Origin: Desulfotignum sp.
GTDB lineage: Bacteria > Desulfobacterota > Desulfobacteria > Desulfobacterales > Desulfobacteraceae
DNA length: 36,502 bases
Direction of reading: 5' to 3'
Assembly (NCBI GenBank): GCA_011390335.1
Contig: JAABSO010000038.1
Span: forward strand, 1-36,502
The translations under genes and the position numbers were made by a program. Position 1 is the first letter of the stretch. Each line of letters starts with the position of its first letter. Positions 15,267 through 22,804 of the stretch are shown in pieces. The notes under the pieces are model-generated. The model was not told the DNA's origin and made no database searches. It saw only the letters and a program-made list of their open reading frames with translations.

Positions 15267-16811
15267 ATGAATGGTCACAAACGCATTATCATATTTGACA
15301 CCACCCTGCGGGACGGGGAGCAGTCCCCCGGGGCCAGCATGAACCAGGCGGAAAAACTGCGCATCGCCACCCAGCTGGAGCTGCTGGGGGTGGATGTGAT
15401 CGAGGCTGGTTTTCCTGCGGCATCAGACGGGGATTTCGAAGCGGTAAAAAAAATTGCCGGCAGCCTGAAAAAAGCGCAGGTGGCAGCCCTGTGCCGGGCT
15501 GATGAACATGATATCCGGCGGGGCTGGGATGCTGTCAAAAATGCAGTCAGCCCCAGGATACACACATTCATCGCCACCTCGGAGCTGCACATGAAATACA
15601 AGCTGCAGATGGAACCCTCTGATGTCCTGCGCCGGGCAGTGGCATCGGTGAAACTGGCAGCGTCCTTCACCGGCAATGTGGAATTTTCCGCAGAAGACGG
15701 TTCCCGGTCTGACCCGGATTTTTTATGCACCGTGTTTGAATCGGTCATAGATGCCGGTGCCACCACCATCAACCTGCCGGACACGGTGGGATATGCAGTT
15801 CCAGAAGAGTTCGGACAGCTGATTGAATATGTCATTGCAAACACCTCCAACATCGACCAGGCTGTGCTGTCCGTCCATTGCCACAATGACCTGGGACTTG
15901 CCACTGCCAACACCCTGACGGCCATCCAGAAAGGAGCCCGTCAGGTGGAGGTCACTATCAACGGTATCGGAGAGCGGGCAGGAAACACTTCTCTGGAAGA
16001 GGTGGTGATGTCTTTGAAAACCCGGCCCAATTTTTTCAGCCACACCACTGCCATTGACACCACAAGGATTTACCCCACCAGTCGGCTGGTGAGTATGATC
16101 ACTGGAATCCTGGTCCAGCCCAACCGGGCCATTGTGGGTGCCAACGCCTTTGCCCATGAAGCCGGCATCCACCAGGACGGGGTGCTCAAAAATCCCATGA
16201 CCTATGAAATCATGAAACCCGAAACCGTTGGCATCACCAAAAACAGCCTGGTCTTAGGCAAACATTCCGGACGTCATGCCCTGGCCGCCCATATCCGCAC
16301 CATGGGATATGATCTGTCCGAAGAAGAAATCAATATTGTGTTTAAAAAGTTCAAAAACCTGGCTGACCGCAAAAAACAGATTCTGGACGATGATATTGAA
16401 GCCCTGATAAATGAAGGCGTATTGCGGACCCCGGAAGTCTTCGGCCTGGAATATATCCATGTGCTGTCCGGATCCACGGTATTTCCCACCGCCTCGGTGC
16501 AGCTCAAGATCAACGGCCGCCTGGTCCAGGGTGCCTTGGAAGGCACCGGCCCTATTGATGCGGTTTACAATATTATCTCCAAGCTCACAAACACCAAGTC
16601 CGAGCTGCTCAGATTTACCATATCCGCCCTGACAGAAGGCACGGATTCCCAGGGAGAAGTAACGGTAAGACTCAAGGAAGACGGCATCGTGGCCCTGGGC
16701 AAAGGGACTGATCCAGACATCATCACCGCTTCTGCCCTGGCCTATCTCAACGGCCTCAACCGACTGGAATACCTGAAGGCCCATCCGCCCATGGAAGCAG
16801 CGGTTCTGTAA
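15267..16811 (+). CDS. leuA: 2-isopropylmalate synthase
   Basis: 514 residues. It condenses acetyl-CoA with 2-ketoisovalerate, the committed step of leucine synthesis. Signatures: FDTTLRDGEQSPGASM at residues about 10-25, SVHCHNDLGLATANTL near 210 (metal-binding HxH type), NAFAHEAGIHQDGVLKNP and LGKHSGRHAL, then the leucine-binding regulatory domain from about residue 390. Length and motifs are those of the ordinary bacterial LeuA (about 510 residues). It is the last biosynthetic gene of the cluster; leuB, leuCD, ilvC and ilvE are not present. The 60-base gap before it shows no strong terminator, so read-through from cimA is likely. Confidence 0.96.
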   Translation: MNGHKRIIIFDTTLRDGEQSPGASMNQAEKLRIATQLELLGVDVIEAGFPAASDGDFEAVKKIAGSLKKAQVAALCRADEHDIRRGWDAVKNAVSPRIHTFIATSELHMKYKLQMEPSDVLRRAVASVKLAASFTGNVEFSAEDGSRSDPDFLCTVFESVIDAGATTINLPDTVGYAVPEEFGQLIEYVIANTSNIDQAVLSVHCHNDLGLATANTLTAIQKGARQVEVTINGIGERAGNTSLEEVVMSLKTRPNFFSHTTAIDTTRIYPTSRLVSMITGILVQPNRAIVGANAFAHEAGIHQDGVLKNPMTYEIMKPETVGITKNSLVLGKHSGRHALAAHIRTMGYDLSEEEINIVFKKFKNLADRKKQILDDDIEALINEGVLRTPEVFGLEYIHVLSGSTVFPTASVQLKINGRLVQGALEGTGPIDAVYNIISKLTNTKSELLRFTISALTEGTDSQGEVTVRLKEDGIVALGKGTDPDIITASALAYLNGLNRLEYLKAHPPMEAAVL

Positions 16812-16862
16812 AAGGATACAAATACTATATCATCTGGCCCGGTAATTGCTTTAAATAGGGGT

Positions 16863-17132
16863 ATGAGAAACACACCTACATCCATCAGGGGAATCATCAT
16901 ACCCGCTTCCTGGGATACAGACGGTTCCATACTCACCACTGCCATCGTGACCTTTGATGAGGACACCTTTGCTGTGGCAGACACTGATTCCGGCAGGGCA
17001 CTTGCACACCATTTGCGGAAAACAGTAACAGCCACCGGCTGTATAAACATTCAGGGCTCTTCTAAAACAATACAGGTGGCAGATTTTTTCATCCATGGGC
17101 CGGATGATACTGTACAGCACACCAATCAATGA
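16863..17132 (+). CDS. Small conserved-looking protein of unknown function
   Basis: 89 residues starting MRNTPTSIRGIIIPASWD. The alternation of short hydrophobic strands (RGIIIPASW, LTTAIVTFDEDTFAVAD, ATGCINIQGSSKTIQVADFF) suggests a small all-beta or OB-like fold, with no membrane segment or signal peptide. I do not recognise a named family. The ribosome-binding site is poor (AGGGG only one base before the ATG) and no alternative start exists, which lowers confidence. It lies 51 bases after leuA and about 100 bases before the sigma-54 activator, so it could belong to either unit. Confidence 0.55.
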   Translation: MRNTPTSIRGIIIPASWDTDGSILTTAIVTFDEDTFAVADTDSGRALAHHLRKTVTATGCINIQGSSKTIQVADFFIHGPDDTVQHTNQ

Positions 17133-17161
17133 TTGACACAAAGTGTTGTTGCTGTTAAAAA
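17133..17161 (+). promoter_or_regulatory. Weak promoter candidate for the sigma-54 activator gene
   Basis: TTGACA (17133-17138), a 17-base spacer and TAAAAA (17156-17161). The -35 box is consensus, the -10 box is poor. It lies about 75 bases before the activator start. Confidence 0.3.
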
Positions 17162-17234
17162 ATATTCAGTTTTTCGCTCTGTTTTACTGTGCCTGTTACA
17201 GCACCTGCCCGATCATTGTTTGCAAGGAACCTGC

Positions 17235-18644
17235 ATGAAAGACATATTGGTATTAACAGAAACTTCAGATGATTTTACCCTCATTTCCCGGGTTCTGGGA
17301 GACGCTTTTACCGTGAGGCATGCCCCAGATCTGGTAACAGCAGAAGCCCTGCACGCCCAGTCTCCTTTTGACATGATCATGGCAGATATCTTTGTGCTGG
17401 AAAACCATCATGCATCCGGCACATTCCAGTTTTCAGAACACCCCTTTGTTGCAGCCAACCCGTTTGTACAATTTGTTGTTCTGTGCGACAAAAACAATCT
17501 CACCACCGCATTGGCTGCGGTAAAAGACGGGGCAGCCGGGTACCTGCTTTCACCGGTCAGAAAACGGGATGTAAAGCTGGTTTTGCAGTCGGTCACACAG
17601 GCACTTTCCAGGGATTTTGAGCTGGATTACCTGCGGGACCATTTCTGGAAAACCGAATGGCTGGATGTTATTCAGTCAAAAAATCCCTGCATGAAAAAAG
17701 TATATGAAAGTATCAAATCCGTGGCCCCCACCATTGCCACGGTTCTGCTGCTGGGCGACACAGGCACGGGCAAGGGCATGACAGCCCGGCTGATTCACTG
17801 GCACAGCCAGCGGTTTGACAAACCCTTTATTGAAGTCCACTGCGGTGCCATACCAGATACCCTGATTGAAAGTGAACTTTTCGGACATGAAAAAGGGGCG
17901 TTCACCGGCGCGGACCGCAGAAAACCCGGAAAATTTGAAATGGCCGGGGGCGGCACCATCTTTCTGGATGAGATCGGTACCATTACGCCGGCTGCCCAGA
18001 TAAAGCTGCTCCAGGTGCTGCAGGACGGTATTTTTAACCGTATCGGCGGTGATATCTCATTGCATTCTGATGTCCGGATCATTGCAGCCACCAATGCAGA
18101 TATCTTTGAACTGGTGAAAACAGGACACTTTAGAAAAGATCTGTATTACCGGTTGAATATTTTCCCCATCGCGATTCCGCCACTCCAGGAAAGGCGTGAG
18201 GACCTGCCCTATCTCGCTGATCTCTTTGTGAAAAATCTGAATATCAAATACAAAAAAAATATCAGCGGCATACACCCGCTGGTGATGGAAAAATTTACGC
18301 GCTATGACTGGCCGGGAAACATCCGTGAGCTTGAAAATATCATTGAACGCGCATATATCCTGGAGCAGTCTTCGCAGCTCATGCCCCAAAGCTTTCCTTT
18401 GGAAACCATGCCGGACTGTGATTCTCCGGCTCAAGAAGATGATGCTGACACCACTCTGGCGAAAGCAAGGCAGCAGGCTGTTGACCGGTTTGAACAATCA
18501 TATCTCACGGTCCTGCTGGGACAGGTCCAGGGCCGCATTGACAAGGCGGCTGACAGGGCCGGGATCACCCCCAGGCAGCTCAACCGGCTTTTAAAACGCC
18601 ACCACTTGAATAAAAATGACTTTAAACCCAGAAAAGACCCATGA
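17235..18644 (+). CDS. Sigma-54-dependent transcriptional activator with degenerate receiver domain
   Basis: 469 residues, NtrC-like layout. Residues 1-120 have the receiver fold pattern and keep D51 (IMADIF), but the Thr/Ser position is Cys in FVVLCDKN and the invariant lysine is replaced in YLLSPVRKRD, so normal phosphorylation switching is doubtful. The central AAA+ domain is complete: Walker A GDTGTGKG near 174, the sigma-54 contact loop GAFTGA at 221-226, Walker B GGTIFLDEIG, and an arginine-finger region FRKDLYYRLNIFPI. The C-terminal Fis-type helix-turn-helix (about 430-465) reads GRIDKAADRAGITPRQLNRLL. Start ATG 17235 follows AAGGA; upstream frame extension to 17133 lacks a site. The next gene has a sigma-54 promoter, its probable target. 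Confidence 0.93.
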   Translation: MKDILVLTETSDDFTLISRVLGDAFTVRHAPDLVTAEALHAQSPFDMIMADIFVLENHHASGTFQFSEHPFVAANPFVQFVVLCDKNNLTTALAAVKDGAAGYLLSPVRKRDVKLVLQSVTQALSRDFELDYLRDHFWKTEWLDVIQSKNPCMKKVYESIKSVAPTIATVLLLGDTGTGKGMTARLIHWHSQRFDKPFIEVHCGAIPDTLIESELFGHEKGAFTGADRRKPGKFEMAGGGTIFLDEIGTITPAAQIKLLQVLQDGIFNRIGGDISLHSDVRIIAATNADIFELVKTGHFRKDLYYRLNIFPIAIPPLQERREDLPYLADLFVKNLNIKYKKNISGIHPLVMEKFTRYDWPGNIRELENIIERAYILEQSSQLMPQSFPLETMPDCDSPAQEDDADTTLAKARQQAVDRFEQSYLTVLLGQVQGRIDKAADRAGITPRQLNRLLKRHHLNKNDFKPRKDP

Positions 18645-18670
18645 TGTCTGAAAGCCGGCATGAACCGGCC

Positions 18671-18716
18671 TGTTTCAAGACCTCCCATGTCAGGTTTCAT
18701 CTCCCAGGACGGTTCA
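18671..18716 (+). promoter_or_regulatory. Possible upstream activator sites
   Basis: GTTTCA occurs at 18672-18677 and 18694-18699, 22 bases apart (two helical turns), and GGTTCA follows at 18711. TGAAC at 18661 is an inverted partner. The cluster lies 65-110 bases before the sigma-54 promoter, the usual place for activator binding. The match is short and could be chance. Confidence 0.25.
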
Positions 18717-18780
18717 GGCTTTTTGTCCGATAATCTGGCAATCCCACCACCAATAGAGCCACAACACAAAGAAAAAAACG

Positions 18781-18795
18781 GGCATGCATCTTGCT
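18781..18795 (+). promoter_or_regulatory. Sigma-54 promoter for the ATP-grasp gene
   Basis: GGCA (18781-18784), six bases, then TTGCT (18791-18795) reproduces the -24/-12 pattern GG-N10-GC with the extended consensus GGCA and TTGCW. Expected transcription start is near 18806, about 45 bases before the GTG at 18851. The gene immediately upstream encodes a sigma-54 activator, which strengthens the call. Confidence 0.7.
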
Positions 18796-18850
18796 GAACA
18801 ATTTGCGTAAAGGGTATTGCATATAACCATTTTGCCCGGCAGGTAAAAAA

Positions 18851-19618
18851 GTGACCCATGACTATATTTCATTCAATCCTTTCAGATCCATTGGCATACC
18901 TTCAGTAAAACATCTCAAACCTGAAAACATGTATGCCCACCTGTCTGACATTCAGCAGGCAAAGTATATTCTGTTTCCCGAGTACTGGCAGGTGAATGCA
19001 CTGGTTTATGCATTAAAAAAAAAGATTTTTCCCAGTATTTCATCCTACCACCTGGGCCATGACAAAGTTGAAATGACCCGCAGCCTCATGGCCTTTTGCC
19101 CTGTCAATGTGCTGGACACCGGTATCTATTCCAGCGCTTCAATTGAATTTGACGCCCTGGCAGACCGGTTCGGGGTGCCTTTTGTGTGCAAGGAAATCAG
19201 AAGCTCCTGCGGCCTGGGTGTTTTTCTGATCCAGTCCAAAGAGGATTTCTGCAATTTTGCCCGGCAGAACCCGGTGGTATATGCCCAGAAATACCTTGAA
19301 ATGGACCGGGACATGCGCATTGTCATTATTGGAAATCAGGTGGTTGCATCCTATTGGAAAATCCGTGCACAAGGCAGCTTCCATACCAATGTAGCCAGGG
19401 GCGGTCACATAGACCCCACCAATATTCCGGCACAGGTGGTTGATGTGGTGAGTGCCGTTGCCCTGGCCCTGGATATCAATCATGCAGGGTTTGATGTGGC
19501 CATATCAGATGACGGCATTTTCCTGCTTGAATTCAATCTGTTTTTCGGCACCAAAGGCATCCTTGAAACATCATCTCTGTTGGGCAGCCTCATTCACCAC
19601 TACCTGCAGTCCAGGTAA
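18851..19618 (+). CDS. RimK-like ATP-grasp ligase, substrate unknown
   Basis: 255 residues from GTG 18851 (AGG seven bases upstream). The middle and C-terminal parts match an ATP-grasp fold of RimK type: a nucleotide-binding lysine and Gly-rich loop in FVCKEIRSSCGLGVFL (about residues 111-126), RIVIIGNQVVASYWKI, the FHTNVARGG segment, and the Mg-binding E-x-N in FLLEFNLFFGTKG (about 225-237). Such enzymes join a carboxylate to an amine through an acylphosphate, for example adding glutamates to a protein or building peptides. The N-terminal 100 residues are a divergent pre-ATP-grasp region. No obvious acceptor peptide or partner enzyme is adjacent. It is probably expressed only when the neighbouring sigma-54 activator is active. 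Confidence 0.8.
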   Translation: MTHDYISFNPFRSIGIPSVKHLKPENMYAHLSDIQQAKYILFPEYWQVNALVYALKKKIFPSISSYHLGHDKVEMTRSLMAFCPVNVLDTGIYSSASIEFDALADRFGVPFVCKEIRSSCGLGVFLIQSKEDFCNFARQNPVVYAQKYLEMDRDMRIVIIGNQVVASYWKIRAQGSFHTNVARGGHIDPTNIPAQVVDVVSAVALALDINHAGFDVAISDDGIFLLEFNLFFGTKGILETSSLLGSLIHHYLQSR

Positions 19619-19649
19619 CCGTGATTGTAATACCAGCCAGAGATTTTTT

Positions 19650-19840
19650 ATATGAAAGTTTTAAGTTTTAAGTTTTATAGTGCTGGTCACATGACTTGAT
19701 ACTTGTGCTAATATATAAAGGGTATGCTTGGTATCAGTTCATATGCCCGGAACTGTAAGCGTTAAGCTAATACCTGACGACTAACAGCTAACGGCTAAGA
19801 GCTAACAGCTTTCATATTTTGTTGTGCCTGCCAGGGCATG
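19650..19840 (+). repeat. Heptad-built intergenic repeat, copy B (inverted relative to copy A)
   Basis: This fills most of the 271-base gap between two converging genes. It begins ATATGAAAG, followed by three AAGTTTT units (19656-19676). At the far end are four consecutive 7-base units, CTAACAG, CTAACGG, CTAAGAG, CTAACAG (19781-19808), then CTTTCAT and a 25-base tail ending CCAGGGCATG that is shared with copy A. A stretch of about 80 bases in the middle is absent from copy A. ATATGAAAG and CTTTCATAT form a terminal inverted pair. No ORF or transposase is associated. Confidence 0.75.
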
Positions 19841-19889
19841 GCCGTTATTATGGAATTTTTCTTTGGCAGGTATGCTGTTTTAAAAAGCA

Positions 19890-21701
19890 TTATCCGGCAA
19901 ACCCTGCATCCGGCATTTCCATTATTGCAGGGATATTGCCCTGGAGGGCCTCCATTTTTCCCAGAGTGGCAGGCAGGACCCAGGAAATAAAAAACTGGGC
20001 GGTTTTCACCTGTCCCTGGTAAAAGGCGGCATCCTTCTTTTTGGCTGTTTTTATTTTGGGCTGAGCAACAACAGCCCGCCACAGTTCAAGCCAGGCCATG
20101 ACCACATCGCCTGTGATATCCAGAAACGGATGGGCCATGGCAAAGGCATCCAGTACTTTTTCAGACATGGCGGTCATGCCCATGTGCATGGCCACCTCGC
20201 CGAGCCTGTTGACAGCCTGCTCCAGTTTGACAGCCATATTTTTGAGTTCTTCCATATCCTTTGCCTGCGCAATGGTCGTATTCATTTGTGTCAGCAGATC
20301 CATGAACGGTTTGCCTTTTTTCAACCCCAGTTTCCTTCCCAGCAGGTCCATGGCCTGGATTCCGTTGGTGCCTTCATAAATAGAGGTGATCTTGCAGTCC
20401 CTGAGCAGCTGTTCCTGGGGGTATTCCTGGATAAACCCGTACCCGCCGAACACCTGCACCCCCTGGGTGCAAACCTCAAAGGCCCGGTCCGTGATATACC
20501 CTTTCACCACCGGAATGAGCAGTTCAATCAGTCCCTGGTATGTATCTTTCTGTAGATCATCTTCTGCCGTCAATACCTTGTCAAAACACAGGGCCGTATA
20601 ATACATCAGGGCCCGCATCCCATCCACATGGGCTTTCATGTAAAGCAGCTGGCGTTTGATATCCGGATGGTTGATGATGGCCACAGGCTCTGCGGTCTTG
20701 TCAAAAATCCGGGTCAGATCCACGCCCTGGATTCTCTGCCTGGCATAGTTGACGGCATTGATGTAGGAAGCCGAAGCAAACCCAAACCCCTGGAGACCCA
20801 CACCCAGCCTGGCCTCATTCATCATCACAAACATGGCTTTCATGCCTTTGTTCTCAGGTCCCAGAAGCTCGCCTGTGCAATTGCCTTTTGAACCAAAGGC
20901 CAGAGAAGCGGTGGCATTGCCGTGTATCCCCATTTTTTCTTCCAGCCCGGTACAGATCACATCATTGGGCTCTCCAATGGATCCGTCTGCATTGATCCGG
21001 TATTTGGGAACCAGGAACAAGGAAATTCCTTTGGTACCGGCAGGGGCCCCTTCAATGCGTGCCAGCACCGGGTGGATGATGTTTTCAGTGAGATCCTGGT
21101 CTCCGCCGGATATGAAGATCTTACTGCCGGTAATGGAAAACGTCCCGTCTTCATTGCGTTTAGCCGTGGTGCTCAGGTTGCCCACATCAGATCCTGCTTC
21201 CGGTTCGGTCAGGCACATGGTACCGGCCCATTTGCCGGTATACAGATTTTTCAGGTATATTCTTTTTTGTTCCTCCGTACCGAACTCCTCCACCAGTTTA
21301 CCGGCCCCGTGGGTCAGGCCCGGATACATGAGAAATGCGCAGTTGGCACCGGTGAACAACTCTCCGGCAGCCGTGGCCAGCACCCGGGGCATGCCCTGGC
21401 CCCCGAATTGCGGATCATCACACATGGCCACCCATTCTCCTTCGCAGAACAGCTTATAAGCCCGGTGAAAGGATGAAGGGATGGTCACCTTGCCGTTTTC
21501 CAGGGAACACCCTGTTTCATCACCCTCCTTGTTGGCGGGCAGCAGTTCTTTGACTGCCAGATTTCTGGCCTCGGAAAGCACCATATCCATGGTTTTCTTG
21601 TTAAACTCCTCAAACCGTTCATGGGATGCCAGGTCAGCTGCATTGAGCATCTCATGAAGTACAAATTCCTGGTCACGTCTGTCTGCAATGGATTGTGCCA
21701 T
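19890..21701 (-). CDS. Acyl-CoA dehydrogenase, large C-terminally extended type
   Basis: 603 residues, longer than the usual 380-residue enzymes and matching the branch that carries an extra C-terminal helical domain (includes DmdC-like and long-chain types). FAD-binding segments are seen in MCLTEPEAGSDVGNLST and ITGSKIFISGG; the catalytic base is the glutamate of SIYEGTNGIQAMDLLGRKL (about residue 430), and VFGGYGFIQEYP precedes it. It oxidises an acyl-CoA at the alpha-beta bond, passing electrons to ETF; the chain substrate cannot be read from sequence. ATG 21701 has AAGGAG ten bases upstream. It follows the TetR gene by 25 bases in the same direction, so the regulator probably controls it. 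Confidence 0.95.
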   Translation of the reverse strand: MAQSIADRRDQEFVLHEMLNAADLASHERFEEFNKKTMDMVLSEARNLAVKELLPANKEGDETGCSLENGKVTIPSSFHRAYKLFCEGEWVAMCDDPQFGGQGMPRVLATAAGELFTGANCAFLMYPGLTHGAGKLVEEFGTEEQKRIYLKNLYTGKWAGTMCLTEPEAGSDVGNLSTTAKRNEDGTFSITGSKIFISGGDQDLTENIIHPVLARIEGAPAGTKGISLFLVPKYRINADGSIGEPNDVICTGLEEKMGIHGNATASLAFGSKGNCTGELLGPENKGMKAMFVMMNEARLGVGLQGFGFASASYINAVNYARQRIQGVDLTRIFDKTAEPVAIINHPDIKRQLLYMKAHVDGMRALMYYTALCFDKVLTAEDDLQKDTYQGLIELLIPVVKGYITDRAFEVCTQGVQVFGGYGFIQEYPQEQLLRDCKITSIYEGTNGIQAMDLLGRKLGLKKGKPFMDLLTQMNTTIAQAKDMEELKNMAVKLEQAVNRLGEVAMHMGMTAMSEKVLDAFAMAHPFLDITGDVVMAWLELWRAVVAQPKIKTAKKKDAAFYQGQVKTAQFFISWVLPATLGKMEALQGNIPAIMEMPDAGFAG

Positions 21702-21726
21702 GGTATGAATTCTCCTTATATAATAT

Positions 21727-22344
21727 TTATTTTTTTATGCCGGTTGTAAACATCTCAAAAATCATGGACAGCCGCCGGTCTGATGTGTCCTTGTCCTCTT
21801 CTCTGAACAGGCAGGACCAGGCTGCGGAATGCACGATATCGGCAAACAGTTCCGCCATGTCCCGGGCCGGGTAGGCTTTGAACTCTGCGGTATTGATACC
21901 CTGGTCAAACATCTGTTCAAACAGCTGCACCATGCGCTCATGGAGGCGGTTTACCCGCTCATTGAGCCGGGGCATGCCCACACTGTCGATATTGCTTCTC
22001 TCTGAAATATAGATTTTCACCACCTCCTGGTTATCCCTGTAAAACCGGGCCTGGGCCTTGAGGGCGGTCAGCAGTTGATCCGTTACTGCCATCTCTTTTT
22101 TCTGTGCTATATCATACAAAATACGGCCCAGTTCATGCACCCGTTCGATCACCAGGTCATGGTACATCTCTTTTTTTCCAGGAAAATACTTGTAAATGGT
22201 GCCAAGTGGATACTGGGCGGCCTTGGAAATATTTGCCATGGTGGTGTTGTGGAATCCGCCTTCGGCAAACATTTCCAGGGCAGCCGCCAGGATCTCCCTG
22301 CGCTTTCGGTTGTCATCCCGTTCTTTTCTGGTCAGTCGGGCCAT
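21727..22344 (-). CDS. TetR/AcrR-family transcriptional regulator
   Basis: 205 residues. The N-terminal helix-turn-helix (about residues 15-62) reads RREILAAALEMFAEGGFHNTTM then ISKAAQYPLGTIYKYFPGK, the standard TetR DNA-binding domain; the rest is an alpha-helical ligand and dimerisation domain. Position upstream of and co-directional with an acyl-CoA dehydrogenase suggests a fatty-acid or acyl-CoA-responsive repressor, as in the FadR/PsrA type regulators, but the ligand is inference. A palindrome overlapping its own promoter suggests autoregulation of the two-gene unit. Confidence 0.93.
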   Translation of the reverse strand: MARLTRKERDDNRKRREILAAALEMFAEGGFHNTTMANISKAAQYPLGTIYKYFPGKKEMYHDLVIERVHELGRILYDIAQKKEMAVTDQLLTALKAQARFYRDNQEVVKIYISERSNIDSVGMPRLNERVNRLHERMVQLFEQMFDQGINTAEFKAYPARDMAELFADIVHSAAWSCLFREEDKDTSDRRLSMIFEMFTTGIKK

Positions 22345-22376
22345 ATTTCAAACTCATTGTTTCATTTTTATAATAT

Positions 22377-22409
22377 ATATTCTATAAACAGAATATTGCT
22401 TTTTGTCAA
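22377..22409 (-). promoter_or_regulatory. TetR-gene promoter with overlapping operator palindrome
   Basis: Minus strand: TTGACA (22409-22404), 17-base spacer, TATAGA (22386-22381). A perfect inverted repeat, ATATTCT and AGAATAT with a six-base centre (22377-22396), covers the -10 box and the end of the spacer, an ideal place for a repressor dimer. Confidence 0.6.
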
Positions 22410-22558
22410 TGGTTGTTTTCTTTTGCAGCCTGTGCTAAATAAAATTTGTCTCTTGATATTACGAACTGAAATGGATATTTCGGCTGTGGCCAGACCCAAA
22501 AAACACAAAGTCCAGAAACGCAGCACAGGAAATAAAACAGGAAGAAAAAGCCCTGGAA

Positions 22559-22804
22559 ATGGCGGTGACATTTTGGAATCTATCATTTGATTCAGAACAA
22601 AACGCTTTACAATTATTAAAGGATCATCTGGAAAATCTGCTTCCTGATGACTTAGGATTGCGGCAGGAGTTTCTGGATATCTTTCATATGATGTATCACC
22701 GCAAGCACGAACATTTTTCATGGGATCAACGCTTTGCTTTGTCCAGCTCTATAGATGAAACTCCTGACGGCCTTTATTTACAGGTAAGTTCAACAGTCAT
22801 TTAA
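22559..22804 (+). CDS. Small hypothetical protein
   Basis: 81 residues from ATG 22559, starting MAVTFWNLSF and containing LPDDLGLRQEFLDIFHMMYH. The composition (acidic, with W, F, H, M) looks like a real protein rather than antisense noise, but I recognise no family. The ribosome-binding site is unclear (GGA too close, AGGAAG about 13 bases away). The same frame stays open upstream to a stop at 22454, with plausible residues (KQEEKALE) before the ATG but no usual start codon, so the protein may once have been longer or may use a rare start. It overlaps the tail of the Rossmann-protein gene by eight bases, tail to tail. Confidence 0.5.
   Translation: MAVTFWNLSFDSEQNALQLLKDHLENLLPDDLGLRQEFLDIFHMMYHRKHEHFSWDQRFALSSSIDETPDGLYLQVSSTVI

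Noticed and set aside
19781..19815. Short tandem heptads considered as a CRISPR remnant
   Set aside because: The units are 7 bases with no spacers, so this is a simple repeat, not a CRISPR array.
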